Shown piece after piece: positions 1 to 5,452 of a stretch of DNA of 9,144 bases (the stretch's first letter is position 1; each line of letters starts with the position of its first letter). A program made the translations under genes and the position numbers. The notes beneath the pieces were generated by a model, which was not told the DNA's origin, ran no database searches, and saw only the letters and a list, made by a program, of their open reading frames with translations. The stretch is from the NCBI GenBank assembly GCA_031969915.1, contig DALYJJ010000205.1, positions 1 to 9,144 of the forward strand. Direction: 5' to 3'. The DNA comes from DALYJJ01 sp031969915 (GTDB lineage: Bacteria > Acidobacteriota > Terriglobia > Bryobacterales > Bryobacteraceae).

Positions 1-17
1 GGCGCGTCGTTGTTGGC

Positions 18-66
18 CAAGAGAACTCCTATATTTTTCTGGGGGTTGCCCGGAAATTACATTTTA
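18..66 (-). promoter_or_regulatory. Possible promoter and start of a minus-strand gene leaving the left edge
   Basis: Read on the minus strand, TAAAAT at 66-61 matches the -10 consensus at 5 of 6 positions. It is followed by GGAG (about 29-26), a 5-nt gap and a TTG codon at 20-18 that would open a frame reading M-A-N-N-D-A before the window ends. The arrangement makes sense directly downstream of the terminator at 171-225. However, no convincing -35 is visible, TTG is a rare start, and only six codons can be read, so this is a weak inference. Confidence 0.2.
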
Positions 67-170
67 GCAGACGGGGCCAAAAAGGGAGAACATCTGGGGC
101 GAGCGATTCAGCGGGTCACGAGGGTGCCGGCCCAGCCCGGTCTCAGGCGGGCGGCGGTTAAGGGCGCGAC

Positions 171-225
171 AAAACGACGGCGGTCCATGCCGGACACAAC
201 ATCCATGTCCGACAGGGACCGCCGT
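171..225 (-). terminator. Rho-independent terminator of the Reeler/TIGR03437 gene pair
   Basis: ACGGCGGTCC at 177-186 and GGACCGCCGT at 216-225 form a perfect 10-bp stem. The pairing continues inward through two single mismatches to a further 6-bp stem (191-196 with 206-211), closing a 9-nt loop. On the minus strand the stem is followed by CGTTTT, a short U tract at 174-171. It begins 15 nt past the stop codon at 240-242, so it terminates that leftward transcript. The U tract is short, but the stem is long and GC-rich. Confidence 0.82.
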
Positions 226-239
226 TCGCAAACACCAAC

Positions 240-1610
240 CTACGGCCGCACCGGTATGGTCACGTTCGCCTGCGTGGACTGTCCCGCCATGCGAATCACC
301 ACCGCCACGTTGCCCGCGGGCGTACTCGCAGGCAGCCGCACGTTGAATTGGTAGAGGCCGGAAATCGAGCCCGGCGTCAGACCCGCGTACACCACGTCCT
401 CAGCCCTCACCATCGTGCCGCCCACCGTCACCGTGAACGCCTCGGTCACCCGCGTCTGCCGTGAGGTAGGCACGCGCTCGCCCGGCTGGTAGAAGGGATC
501 GGTGGGCCCGAAGCCGGTGCCGAACAGTTGCACGATCTCGCCCGGCCGCGCGGGCCGTGCGCCGCCCACGTTCAGCACCGCGGGATCCACCAGGAAGCTG
601 AAGTCCTGGTTCAGCGCGGCGATCGAGGTGGTGCCGCCGAAGACGAAGAACGCCGGGTTGTACACTTGCAGCGGAACCAGCACGTCTTCGCTGCGCTGCT
701 CGTTGGAACGGCCCCGGTTCACCACCACGCGCACGCGCACGTTCCCGCTCACGATGTTCGTCAGCGTGGGCGCCTGGAAATTGATCTGGTCTTCCTGGAT
801 GTAGGTGATGGGTACCGGCCGGTCTTCGACGAAGACGGCGACGCAGGCGAGGTCCGTCGGAAACCGGTCGCCGTCGTCGCGCGCACTGCGGCGGCGGCCG
901 GACACTGTGAAGTTCGATCCGAAGATCGAGGCAATCGTGTTCCAGGCCAGGCCCGGCGCGCCCGACGCCGAGTTCTGCACCGCACGGATGGAGGGCCGCC
1001 CCGTCACCCGGCATTCGTCATCTTCGGCTTCGATTTCAACCGAATCGTTGTAGATGCGATCCCCGGCGTTTGAGCCGTCGGCGCTCGCCGCGTTGCCCGC
1101 AGCGTAAAAGATCACCCGTCCCACGTTGGTCGCCGGCGGCGTCCACTCCACTTCGAAGTCCATCCGCCCGTTCGAGCCCCGCGAGGCCGCCGCCAGCGTG
1201 TGGGCCGCGAATTCAGTCCGGTCCGCGGCGCAGGGCGCCGGAGTGCCGCGCGCCGCGGTGGGGTCGTCGCAACGAACCCGGATCAGGTCGGTGACCGTGA
1301 ATGTCCCCGCCTTGCGGGAAGGATCGCTGGCCAGGCGCGCGGTCAACTGGAAGCCCCAACGCTGCGACTCCGGGTGCTCCACGCGCACGCGGATGGTCTG
1401 CTTCACGCCGGGCGTGTAGCTGGAGGCGTTGATCTGCACACGCCCTCCCGCCGTGTTCGCGCCCGTGCGATGGCACACCGTACAGGTCTGCCCTCCATCC
1501 ACGGCTGCGCCCGTGCGGCGAATGGGCGGGCCGTCCGGATTGGCGGCGTTGCCGAATACGGCCTGCGGCAATGCCGCCGCGGCCAGACACACTACTAGGG
1601 TACGGAACAT
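240..1610 (-). CDS. Secreted Reeler-like (choice-of-anchor V) protein with CxxCH motif and TIGR03437 C-terminal domain
   Basis: This is an exported protein of 456 residues and unknown role. Residues 1-20 are a signal peptide. C43-T-V-C46-H47 is a classical c-type haem attachment motif, preceded by the RRTGA stretch usual in choice-of-anchor V proteins. Residues 55-195 form a Reeler-like beta domain with the hallmark WTPPATNVG near 157 and a Cys pair (C114, C127) that could form a disulfide. After an acidic linker, residues 205-456 carry the TIGR03437 pattern: IFGSNF near 229, QINFQAP near 275, and ARPGEIVQLFGTGFGPT near 354. TIGR03437 is abundant in Solibacter proteins but its function is unknown. 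The ATG has GAGG 6 nt upstream. The gene lies 31 bp after its paralogue and ends at a terminator, so it is probably the second gene of a two-gene operon. Whether haem is actually bound is inference. Domain names come from recognition of motifs. Confidence 0.9.
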   Translation of the reverse strand: MFRTLVVCLAAAALPQAVFGNAANPDGPPIRRTGAAVDGGQTCTVCHRTGANTAGGRVQINASSYTPGVKQTIRVRVEHPESQRWGFQLTARLASDPSRKAGTFTVTDLIRVRCDDPTAARGTPAPCAADRTEFAAHTLAAASRGSNGRMDFEVEWTPPATNVGRVIFYAAGNAASADGSNAGDRIYNDSVEIEAEDDECRVTGRPSIRAVQNSASGAPGLAWNTIASIFGSNFTVSGRRRSARDDGDRFPTDLACVAVFVEDRPVPITYIQEDQINFQAPTLTNIVSGNVRVRVVVNRGRSNEQRSEDVLVPLQVYNPAFFVFGGTTSIAALNQDFSFLVDPAVLNVGGARPARPGEIVQLFGTGFGPTDPFYQPGERVPTSRQTRVTEAFTVTVGGTMVRAEDVVYAGLTPGSISGLYQFNVRLPASTPAGNVAVVIRMAGQSTQANVTIPVRP

Positions 1611-1641
1611 GATGAGCCTCGAGTCCGAGTTCGGGTTCTGA

Positions 1642-3036
1642 CTAACGTTGCACGGTGAGGAACGCTTCCGGCACGGAGACGCCGTTAACGGTCAACTCCA
1701 GACGGTGGTCGCCGTTGGGAAGATCCGGCACCGTGATGTCGAAACGATACAAGCCCACGAAGCCGCCGTACAGACCCGCGTACACCGGGGTGATGGTCTG
1801 CCCGCCCAGCCGTATGGTGAACGGCGAGGCGAGACGGCTTTCGACGGTTGCGATTTGTCCGGGCCGGATTTCGGGCGTTACCGGCCCGCATCCCACCGCG
1901 TAAAAGATCAGCGTGTCCCCGGGGCGCGCCGGGCGGAACTCCGCTCCGGAGACGAGTCCCGTGCGGCCCACATACACCACGCGGCCCGCGTTCAAATCCG
2001 CGGAGAAGTTCGCCGCCGCGTACTGCACGTTGTTCACACGGAAGCCCGCGGGCGCCAGCAGCGCCGGACTGACAGCCGCGGCCGGCAGCGTGGCCGCGTT
2101 GCTCCGCAACCCGCCGGGGCCGGTCACCACAACGTTCACGTTACCCGTGGTCGCGATGTTCGGAACCTGCACGTTGATCTGGTCGGGAGCTCCGGAGACG
2201 CCGCCGCGCACGAAGTAGACGAAGCCCGGAATGTCGTTGAACGTCACGCCCCATCCATCCAGATTCGTGGGCGCGCTGTTGCCGTTGAAGTCGCGGCCTT
2301 CCCACAACCGCCCGTTCGCGCCGTTCTGCGCGAAGTTCGATCCGAAGACCTGAACATACGTTCCCGGCGAGATCCGCGCGCGATCGTCGAAGGCCTGCAA
2401 GACGGACTGCTCCGCGCGAATCGCGGGGCTCGGCGGCACGGACGTTGCCGGACGGATGGTGAAGTTGCGCAAGTGGATCCGCGAGTTCCCCACGCCCGCG
2501 ACGGATCCGTTCGCCGCCACGTAGACGCGCACGTCACCCACATTGGTCGCGGGCGGCGTCCAATCGAACGTGAACGTCCCGTCGGTGCGCGGAAACTGGA
2601 AGTGCTCCACGAACTGCACCGGCGCGCTCGAGGGACATCCCGCCGCCGGCTTCGGCTGATCGTTCTCACAGATCACCTGCGTCGCCGTGTCGGCGGGATT
2701 CAGATCGCCCGCCTGACCGCTCGTCTCGTTGCTCGCCAGCCGCGTGGTCAACTGGAACCCAAAGCGGCGCGCCTGCGCGTCAGTGATCCGCACCGTCCAG
2801 CGCTGGCGAGCGCCGCCCGGCGTGTAGCTAAGATCGCCGATGGAGCTGCTGAGCGCGATGGCGCCGGAGTCGGGGATGCTCGTCCCTACGTGGCAACCCG
2901 AATCCAGGCACGTCCGGTCGCCCGGAGCGCCCGTGCGGCGCGGCGGCGGACCAGACCCGAAAGCGTAAACAAGCACTGGAATGAGGCAAAGGATAGTGGC
3001 CGTTTTGACCCAATAAATCTTGCGTTCTCTTGTCAT
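1642..3036 (-). CDS. Secreted Reeler-like (choice-of-anchor V) protein with CxxxxCH motif and TIGR03437 C-terminal domain
   Basis: This 464-residue protein is a paralogue of the next gene and the first gene of the pair. Residues 10-26 are a hydrophobic export segment after a basic N-terminus (MTRERK). RRTGAPGD at 33-40 leads into C43-LDSG-C48-H49, a Cx4CH spacing instead of CxxCH. The Reeler-like part (about 65-195) has FGFQLTTRLAS near 92 and WTPPATNVG near 159, with a conserved Cys pair C123/C134. The TIGR03437 part runs from about 205 to the end, with VFGSNFAQ near 230, QINVQVP near 286 and ARPGDTLIFYAVGCGP near 370. The frame is open 35 codons further upstream. The ATG at 3036 is preferred because it directly starts the signal peptide and has GGAG 9 nt before it, while the extension is Arg-rich and lacks signal character. 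The function is unknown. A cell-surface or periplasmic redox or adhesion role is only a guess. Confidence 0.88.
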   Translation of the reverse strand: MTRERKIYWVKTATILCLIPVLVYAFGSGPPPRRTGAPGDRTCLDSGCHVGTSIPDSGAIALSSSIGDLSYTPGGARQRWTVRITDAQARRFGFQLTTRLASNETSGQAGDLNPADTATQVICENDQPKPAAGCPSSAPVQFVEHFQFPRTDGTFTFDWTPPATNVGDVRVYVAANGSVAGVGNSRIHLRNFTIRPATSVPPSPAIRAEQSVLQAFDDRARISPGTYVQVFGSNFAQNGANGRLWEGRDFNGNSAPTNLDGWGVTFNDIPGFVYFVRGGVSGAPDQINVQVPNIATTGNVNVVVTGPGGLRSNAATLPAAAVSPALLAPAGFRVNNVQYAAANFSADLNAGRVVYVGRTGLVSGAEFRPARPGDTLIFYAVGCGPVTPEIRPGQIATVESRLASPFTIRLGGQTITPVYAGLYGGFVGLYRFDITVPDLPNGDHRLELTVNGVSVPEAFLTVQR

Positions 3037-3156
3037 AAGAGCTCGCTCCAGTGTATCCGAAGCGACGCCCGACGCCGCCCGCAAGATGCCGCTTTTCACA
3101 CTTCTTAAGCGCGAATGGGACGCCCTCCCGGCCGCCCGCATACAAGCCGCTGCCCA

Positions 3157-3179
3157 AGCGTTGTGAAACGCTACACAAC
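3157..3179. repeat. Nested inverted repeats, possible operator
   Basis: Two overlapping perfect inverted repeats share this site. AGCGTT-GTGA-AACGCT (3157-3172) has 6-bp arms and a 4-nt centre. GTTGTG (3160-3165) with CACAAC (3174-3179) has 6-bp arms and an 8-nt centre. The two foldings are mutually exclusive. No U tract follows on either strand, so a terminator is unlikely. Its position between divergent genes makes a regulator-binding site possible, but nothing links it to a particular regulator. Confidence 0.35.
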
Positions 3180-3288
3180 TCTGCGCGATCCCGCCCTACC
3201 TCGCCCGGTCGCGCGCAGCCTGCCCCGGCGGGGCGAAGACGCCACGAAGCGTCCGCGGCTTCCCCCGGTACCATACTTGGGAAGTCTG

Positions 3289-3317
3289 TTGACGGACTAG
3301 TCTATAACTGTCATACT
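3289..3317 (+). promoter_or_regulatory. Sigma-70-like promoter of the Gp49-like toxin/XRE antitoxin operon
   Basis: TTGACG (3289-3294, 5 of 6) and CATACT (3312-3317, 4 of 6) are separated by 17 nt, the optimal spacing. The -10 ends 6 nt before the GTG start at 3324, so transcription would begin at or next to the start codon. A palindrome, GACTAGTC (3295-3302), sits between the two elements, where a bound antitoxin would block polymerase. An overlapping alternative -10, TATAAC (3303-3308), lacks a well-placed -35 and would still give a leader of only about 9 nt. Autoregulation is inferred from the usual behaviour of such operons. Confidence 0.6.
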
Positions 3318-3323
3318 GAATGC

Positions 3324-3683
3324 GTGTGGGAAGTGGAATTCACCGACGAGTTCGAGGGTTGGTGGGTCGGCCTCGACGCCGGGGAACAAGACAGTGTCGA
3401 TCTTGTTGTCCAGTTGTTGATCCGGGAAGGGCCTGTGCTTCCATTCCCCTATAGTTCTGACGTCTCGGGCGCGAAGAAATACGACGTCCGAGAGTTGCGC
3501 ATTCAACATCAAGGCCGCCCCTATCGGGTGCTCTATGTTTTTGATCCGCGCCGCCACGCCATTCTGCTCATCGGGGGCGACAAGACTGGCCAAGATCGCT
3601 GGTATGAGGATCACGTGCCACTCGCCGAACAGATCTATTCGAAGTACTTACAGGAATTGAAACGGGAGGGACTAATCCCATGA
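3324..3683 (+). CDS. Type II toxin, phage Gp49-like / RelE-HigB superfamily
   Basis: The 119-residue product matches the Gp49-like branch of RelE/ParE-type toxins, usually about 110-120 residues. Relatives typically act as ribosome-dependent mRNA endonucleases. Family features visible are the N-terminal WEVEFTDEFEGWW (2-14), the central basic segment with RELRIQH (56-62), GRPYRVLYVFDPRR (64-77), and the C-terminal LLIGGDKTGQDRWYE (81-95). The frame is open 91 codons further upstream. GTG at 3324 is chosen because family members start just before WEVEF and because the promoter -10 ends 6 nt away. No Shine-Dalgarno is visible. The stop overlaps the antitoxin start in ATGA, giving the toxin-first order of HigBA-like modules. 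All conserved segments are present, so the toxin looks intact. The precise target is not readable from the sequence. Confidence 0.9.
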   Translation: MWEVEFTDEFEGWWVGLDAGEQDSVDLVVQLLIREGPVLPFPYSSDVSGAKKYDVRELRIQHQGRPYRVLYVFDPRRHAILLIGGDKTGQDRWYEDHVPLAEQIYSKYLQELKREGLIP

Positions 3684-4009
3684 AGAACTGGAATGAACTG
3701 CGGGCCAAGATTCCGGCCGACCGGCGCCAGAGCACCGACGCGCGGGTAGCCGCTGCCTTGAAGGAGATGCCGCTTCACCGCTTGCGGGAAGCCCGCCGCC
3801 TCACCCAGAAGCAAATCGCGGAAGCCATGCGGATCGATCAGAGCCGCGTTTCCAAGATCGAACGCCGCACCGACGTGTACGTGAGCACCTTGCGCAACTT
3901 CGTGTCCGCGCTGGGCGGCGAACTCGAACTGGTCGCGCGTTTCCCCGACGGAAGAGTGAGGATTTCGAGTCTCTCAGATGAGCAGCACGTTGGCACAGTG
4001 GAGGAATAG
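3680..4009 (+). CDS. XRE-family HTH antitoxin partner of the Gp49-like toxin
   Basis: This 109-residue protein should neutralise the preceding toxin and repress their shared promoter. A Cro/C1-type helix-turn-helix spans about 33-80. LREARRLTQKQIAEAMRID (35-53) holds the first two helices, QSRVSKIERR (54-63) the recognition helix, and TLRNFVSALGGELEL (70-84) the typical closing segment. The first 30 residues (MKNWNELRAKIPADRR and following) resemble the toxin-facing N-terminus seen in this antitoxin group. ATG overlaps the toxin TGA by 2 nt, and GGGAGGG at 3664-3670 is a strong Shine-Dalgarno 9 nt upstream. This contrasts with the leaderless-looking toxin start and would favour antitoxin synthesis. 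Promoter repression is inferred from family behaviour. Confidence 0.92.
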   Translation: MKNWNELRAKIPADRRQSTDARVAAALKEMPLHRLREARRLTQKQIAEAMRIDQSRVSKIERRTDVYVSTLRNFVSALGGELELVARFPDGRVRISSLSDEQHVGTVEE

Positions 4010-4031
4010 GCACGGAGCCTTTAAGGCCGCA

Positions 4032-4154
4032 CTAGACGCAGCCGTACCAGATCGCGCGACCCGGTGGAATAAGCGTGACGCTGAACTCGTCGACTCGTTG
4101 TAGCAGGCGCTGCCAAAGGGGCCGCGGCAAGTTAGCGAACTGAATCTTCGGCAA
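4032..4154 (-). pseudogene. Short overlapping ORF after the RHH gene, possible toxin remnant
   Basis: A 40-codon frame starts at TTG 4154-4152, overlaps the end of the RHH gene by 23 nt in the +1 frame, and stops at TAG 4034-4032. It reads MPKIQFANLPRPLWQRL and then LQRVDEFSVTLIPPGRAIWY and so on. A stop codon lies a few codons upstream, so TTG is the only usable start. Overlap with an antitoxin-like gene in a shifted frame is the layout expected of a partner toxin gene. At 40 residues it is too short for a known toxin fold, so it may be the start of a decayed gene, or simply a chance frame. I do not recognise a domain and infer no function. Confidence 0.3.
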
Positions 4155-4431
4155 TCGCGTCGTTCCCGAAGATCGCGCGGATCAGGTCTTTGCCCGCTTC
4201 GTTCTTGCGGGTCGGATCTTGCTCCGCGAGAAAGCGATTGTAGGAGGACTTCAGTTGCTCCTTTGCCTCTGCCTCCGCGCGCACGCCGCGTTCAGCCAGC
4301 GCAACCAAGGCCCGGCTCATCGTGATGTGCTGTTCTTTGGCCCTTCGACGAACCTCCGAAACCAGCGTCGCCGGAATCGTTACACTCTGCCGAACCGCTT
4401 TCGCGGGAGCCCCCTTCTGCCGCGTTGCCAT
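4132..4431 (-). CDS. Ribbon-helix-helix (CopG/MetJ-like) antitoxin-type DNA-binding protein
   Basis: This is a small basic-N-terminal protein of 99 residues. VRQSVTIPATLVSEVRRRAK (13-32) followed by TMSRALVALAERGV (37-50) gives the strand-helix-helix pattern of a ribbon-helix-helix dimer, whose beta strand (about 13-19) would enter the DNA major groove. Residues 51-99 form a charged helical tail (AEAEAKEQLKSSYNRFLAEQ), the kind of region that wraps a partner toxin. It is transcribed leftward, opposite to the modules on each side. A perfect 17-bp palindrome lies 18 nt upstream of the ATG and is a natural autorepression operator. No complete toxin gene follows: only the short overlapping frame is present, so the gene may be an orphan antitoxin. 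No Shine-Dalgarno is seen. A role as a plain transcriptional repressor is the alternative. Confidence 0.8.
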   Translation of the reverse strand: MATRQKGAPAKAVRQSVTIPATLVSEVRRRAKEQHITMSRALVALAERGVRAEAEAKEQLKSSYNRFLAEQDPTRKNEAGKDLIRAIFGNDAIAEDSVR

Positions 4432-4437
4432 GCGCTC

Positions 4438-4466
4438 AGGCTAGCAGCATGCACCACTGTGGTGCA
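4438..4466 (-). promoter_or_regulatory. Palindromic operator and probable -10 of the RHH gene
   Basis: TGCACCAC-T-GTGGTGCA at 4450-4466 is a perfect 17-bp inverted repeat with 8-bp arms, 18 nt upstream of the RHH start codon. On the minus strand TAGCCT (4443-4438) keeps the three strongest -10 positions (T1, A2, T6) and ends 6 nt before the ATG. If that hexamer is the -10, the palindrome covers the spacer and the -35 position, ideal for repression by the RHH dimer. The palindrome is directly seen. The promoter assignment and the bound protein are inference. Confidence 0.6.
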
Positions 4467-4482
4467 CCGAAGTCACGATCAA

Positions 4483-4511
4483 CGGCCCGGCGTTTACGTC
4501 CGTCCGGGCCG
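4483..4511. repeat. GC-rich inverted repeat in the RHH/Phd divergent region
   Basis: CGGCCCGG (4483-4490) and CCGGGCCG (4504-4511) are perfect 8-bp inverted arms with a 13-nt spacer. No T run follows on either strand, so it lacks the signature of an intrinsic terminator. It lies between two divergent genes, 17 bp from the RHH operator. It could be a second binding site or a hairpin without assigned function. Confidence 0.35.
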
Positions 4512-4585
4512 CTTCGGCAGCGCGCAACAGGAGTTCCGACCCGGCCGTGAATCAACCAACGCAAACCACAAGCCGGTTTCCTTCC

Positions 4586-4606
4586 GTGGCTACATGTGGC
4601 TATAAT
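4586..4606 (+). promoter_or_regulatory. Promoter and direct repeats in front of the Phd-like antitoxin gene
   Basis: A consensus TATAAT lies at 4601-4606, ending exactly 6 nt before the ATG at 4613. No good -35 is present at 16-18 nt spacing (best TTTCCT at 4577). Two direct copies of GTGGCTA (4586-4592 and 4596-4602) start 10 bp apart, one helical turn, and the second runs into the -10. That is a plausible antitoxin operator. No Shine-Dalgarno is seen, so the transcript is predicted to be leaderless. Confidence 0.6.
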
Positions 4607-4612
4607 TGGCGC

Positions 4613-4897
4613 ATGGAAGCGGGGATTCGCGAACTGAAGGATAATCTGAGCCGATACATTCGGCGAATCGAGGCCGGAGATCGAATCGTAGTCACTGCGA
4701 ACGGGCGGGCAGTCGCGGAGATCATTCCCCCTGCCACGCACCGTCCAGAAACGGTCAGCCCGTTCGCCCGGCTCATCGCATCCGGCGTGATCACCCCGCC
4801 TGCCGAGAGTGGGGATCCGCTGGAAGACTGCCCCGACATCCTGCTCCCCCCTGGAACAGCAGCCGCCCTGATTGACAGCGACCGTGGCGAAGCGTAA
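4613..4897 (+). CDS. Phd/YefM-family antitoxin paired with the PIN toxin
   Basis: This 94-residue protein should bind and inhibit the downstream PIN ribonuclease and repress its own promoter. GIRELKDNLSRYIRRIEAGD (4-23) followed by VVTANGRAVAEIIPP (26-40) is the Phd/YefM dimerisation and DNA-binding fold. The acidic, proline-containing C-terminus EDCPDILLPPGTAAALIDSD (71-90) is the segment that typically inserts into a PIN partner. The frame is open further upstream to about 4547, but ATG 4613 begins exactly at the family N-terminus and sits 6 nt after a perfect TATAAT. The gene overlaps the toxin start by 14 nt, as in coupled antitoxin-toxin pairs. Confidence 0.92.
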   Translation: MEAGIRELKDNLSRYIRRIEAGDRIVVTANGRAVAEIIPPATHRPETVSPFARLIASGVITPPAESGDPLEDCPDILLPPGTAAALIDSDRGEA

Positions 4898-5369
4898 GGC
4901 AACTCAAGCTCGCAGCAGGCGCCCTTCGGGCCGCACCCGGACCGAGGGGGTTCCTGCCACGCGCTACATCGAATCAAGCGCTTTGGTAGCGGCCGTGCTG
5001 GAGGGAGATTCCGCTGCGAGGGTGTCCATTCGTGCCAAAGGGCAACGGGTGACGTCCGCTCTCACGCTGACTGAAGCCAGCCGGGCAGTTCTTCGTGCGC
5101 GCCTCGCGGGACGGATCACGGCTCAGCAGCAACGAGCCGCGCTGATCACCCTGCAAAGGTTCGAACGGCGCTGTTTCGTGGTGAGTGTAAGCGAGGCGGT
5201 CCTTGCCCAAGCGGCTCGCCCTTTTCCCGTTGAACCGGTCCGCACGTTGGACGCCATTCATCTGGCAACTGCTCAGATCTTGGGGGCCCAGCCGGCCCTC
5301 GTGACAATCATCACTCGTGACATCCGGGTTCGTGATAATGCCACGGCACTCGGCCATCCCGTTGAATGA
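4884..5369 (+). CDS. vapC: PIN-domain toxin (VapC-like ribonuclease)
   Basis: This 161-residue PIN protein is predicted to cut RNA in a Mg2+/Mn2+-dependent way and to be held inactive by the preceding antitoxin. The acidic active-site set is present: E30 in YIESSALV, E64 in LTLTEASRA, D123 in RTLDAIHLATA and D146 in ITRDIRVRDN. The first acid is Glu rather than the commoner Asp, an accepted variant in this subgroup. The first 27 residues (MAKRKATQARSRRPSGRTR and following) form a strongly basic extension before the PIN fold, which most VapC proteins lack. GTG at 4884 is chosen for its 14-nt overlap with the antitoxin; TTG at 4872 is an alternative. Neither has a clear Shine-Dalgarno, suggesting translational coupling. 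The RNA target cannot be read from the sequence. Confidence 0.88.
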   Translation: MAKRKATQARSRRPSGRTRTEGVPATRYIESSALVAAVLEGDSAARVSIRAKGQRVTSALTLTEASRAVLRARLAGRITAQQQRAALITLQRFERRCFVVSVSEAVLAQAARPFPVEPVRTLDAIHLATAQILGAQPALVTIITRDIRVRDNATALGHPVE

Positions 5370-5386
5370 CCAGCAGCCAACTGGCG

Positions 5387-5429
5387 GAATTGTCAGCCAA
5401 TTCGGCAGCCTGCATGGGAGTGTTATTCT
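5387..5429 (+). promoter_or_regulatory. Inverted repeat and weak promoter candidate before the rhomboid gene
   Basis: GAATTG (5387-5392) and CAATTC (5398-5403) form a 6-bp inverted repeat around a 5-nt centre. Downstream, TATTCT (5424-5429, 4 of 6) could be a -10, giving a leader of about 17 nt. The matching -35 (TTCGGC at 5401) is poor. No T run follows the hairpin, so a terminator for the PIN toxin gene is not supported. Confidence 0.3.
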
Positions 5430-5452
5430 GAAATTCAGGGCGTTCGCTGTTC

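Larger units (their letters stand above)
3037..3323. other. Divergent intergenic region between the Reeler operon and the toxin-antitoxin operon
   Basis: This gap of about 290 bp separates leftward and rightward genes. I see no supported coding sequence: frames open across it have no start with export or domain character. On the minus strand TACACT (3055-3050, 4 of 6 to the -10 consensus) lies close to the ATG at 3036. If it were used, the GGAG Shine-Dalgarno would fall outside the transcript, so the real leftward promoter is probably further upstream and is not identified. The rightward promoter and a nested inverted repeat are listed separately. Confidence 0.5.

Noticed and set aside
10..354. 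A plus-strand frame of 114 codons at the left edge
   Set aside because: It starts with TTG without a Shine-Dalgarno, crosses the terminator hairpin and the 3' end of the opposite Reeler gene, and shows no domain or consistent composition.
1648..3108. A 486-codon plus-strand open frame opposite the first Reeler gene
   Set aside because: It is Arg/His-rich with no recognisable motifs, and is a shadow of the minus-strand gene, which has a signal peptide, conserved motifs and a Shine-Dalgarno.
4017..4027. GCCTTTAAGGC palindrome after the XRE antitoxin gene
   Set aside because: The arms are 5 bp with a 1-nt centre, so no hairpin loop can form and no T run follows; too short to call an operator or terminator.
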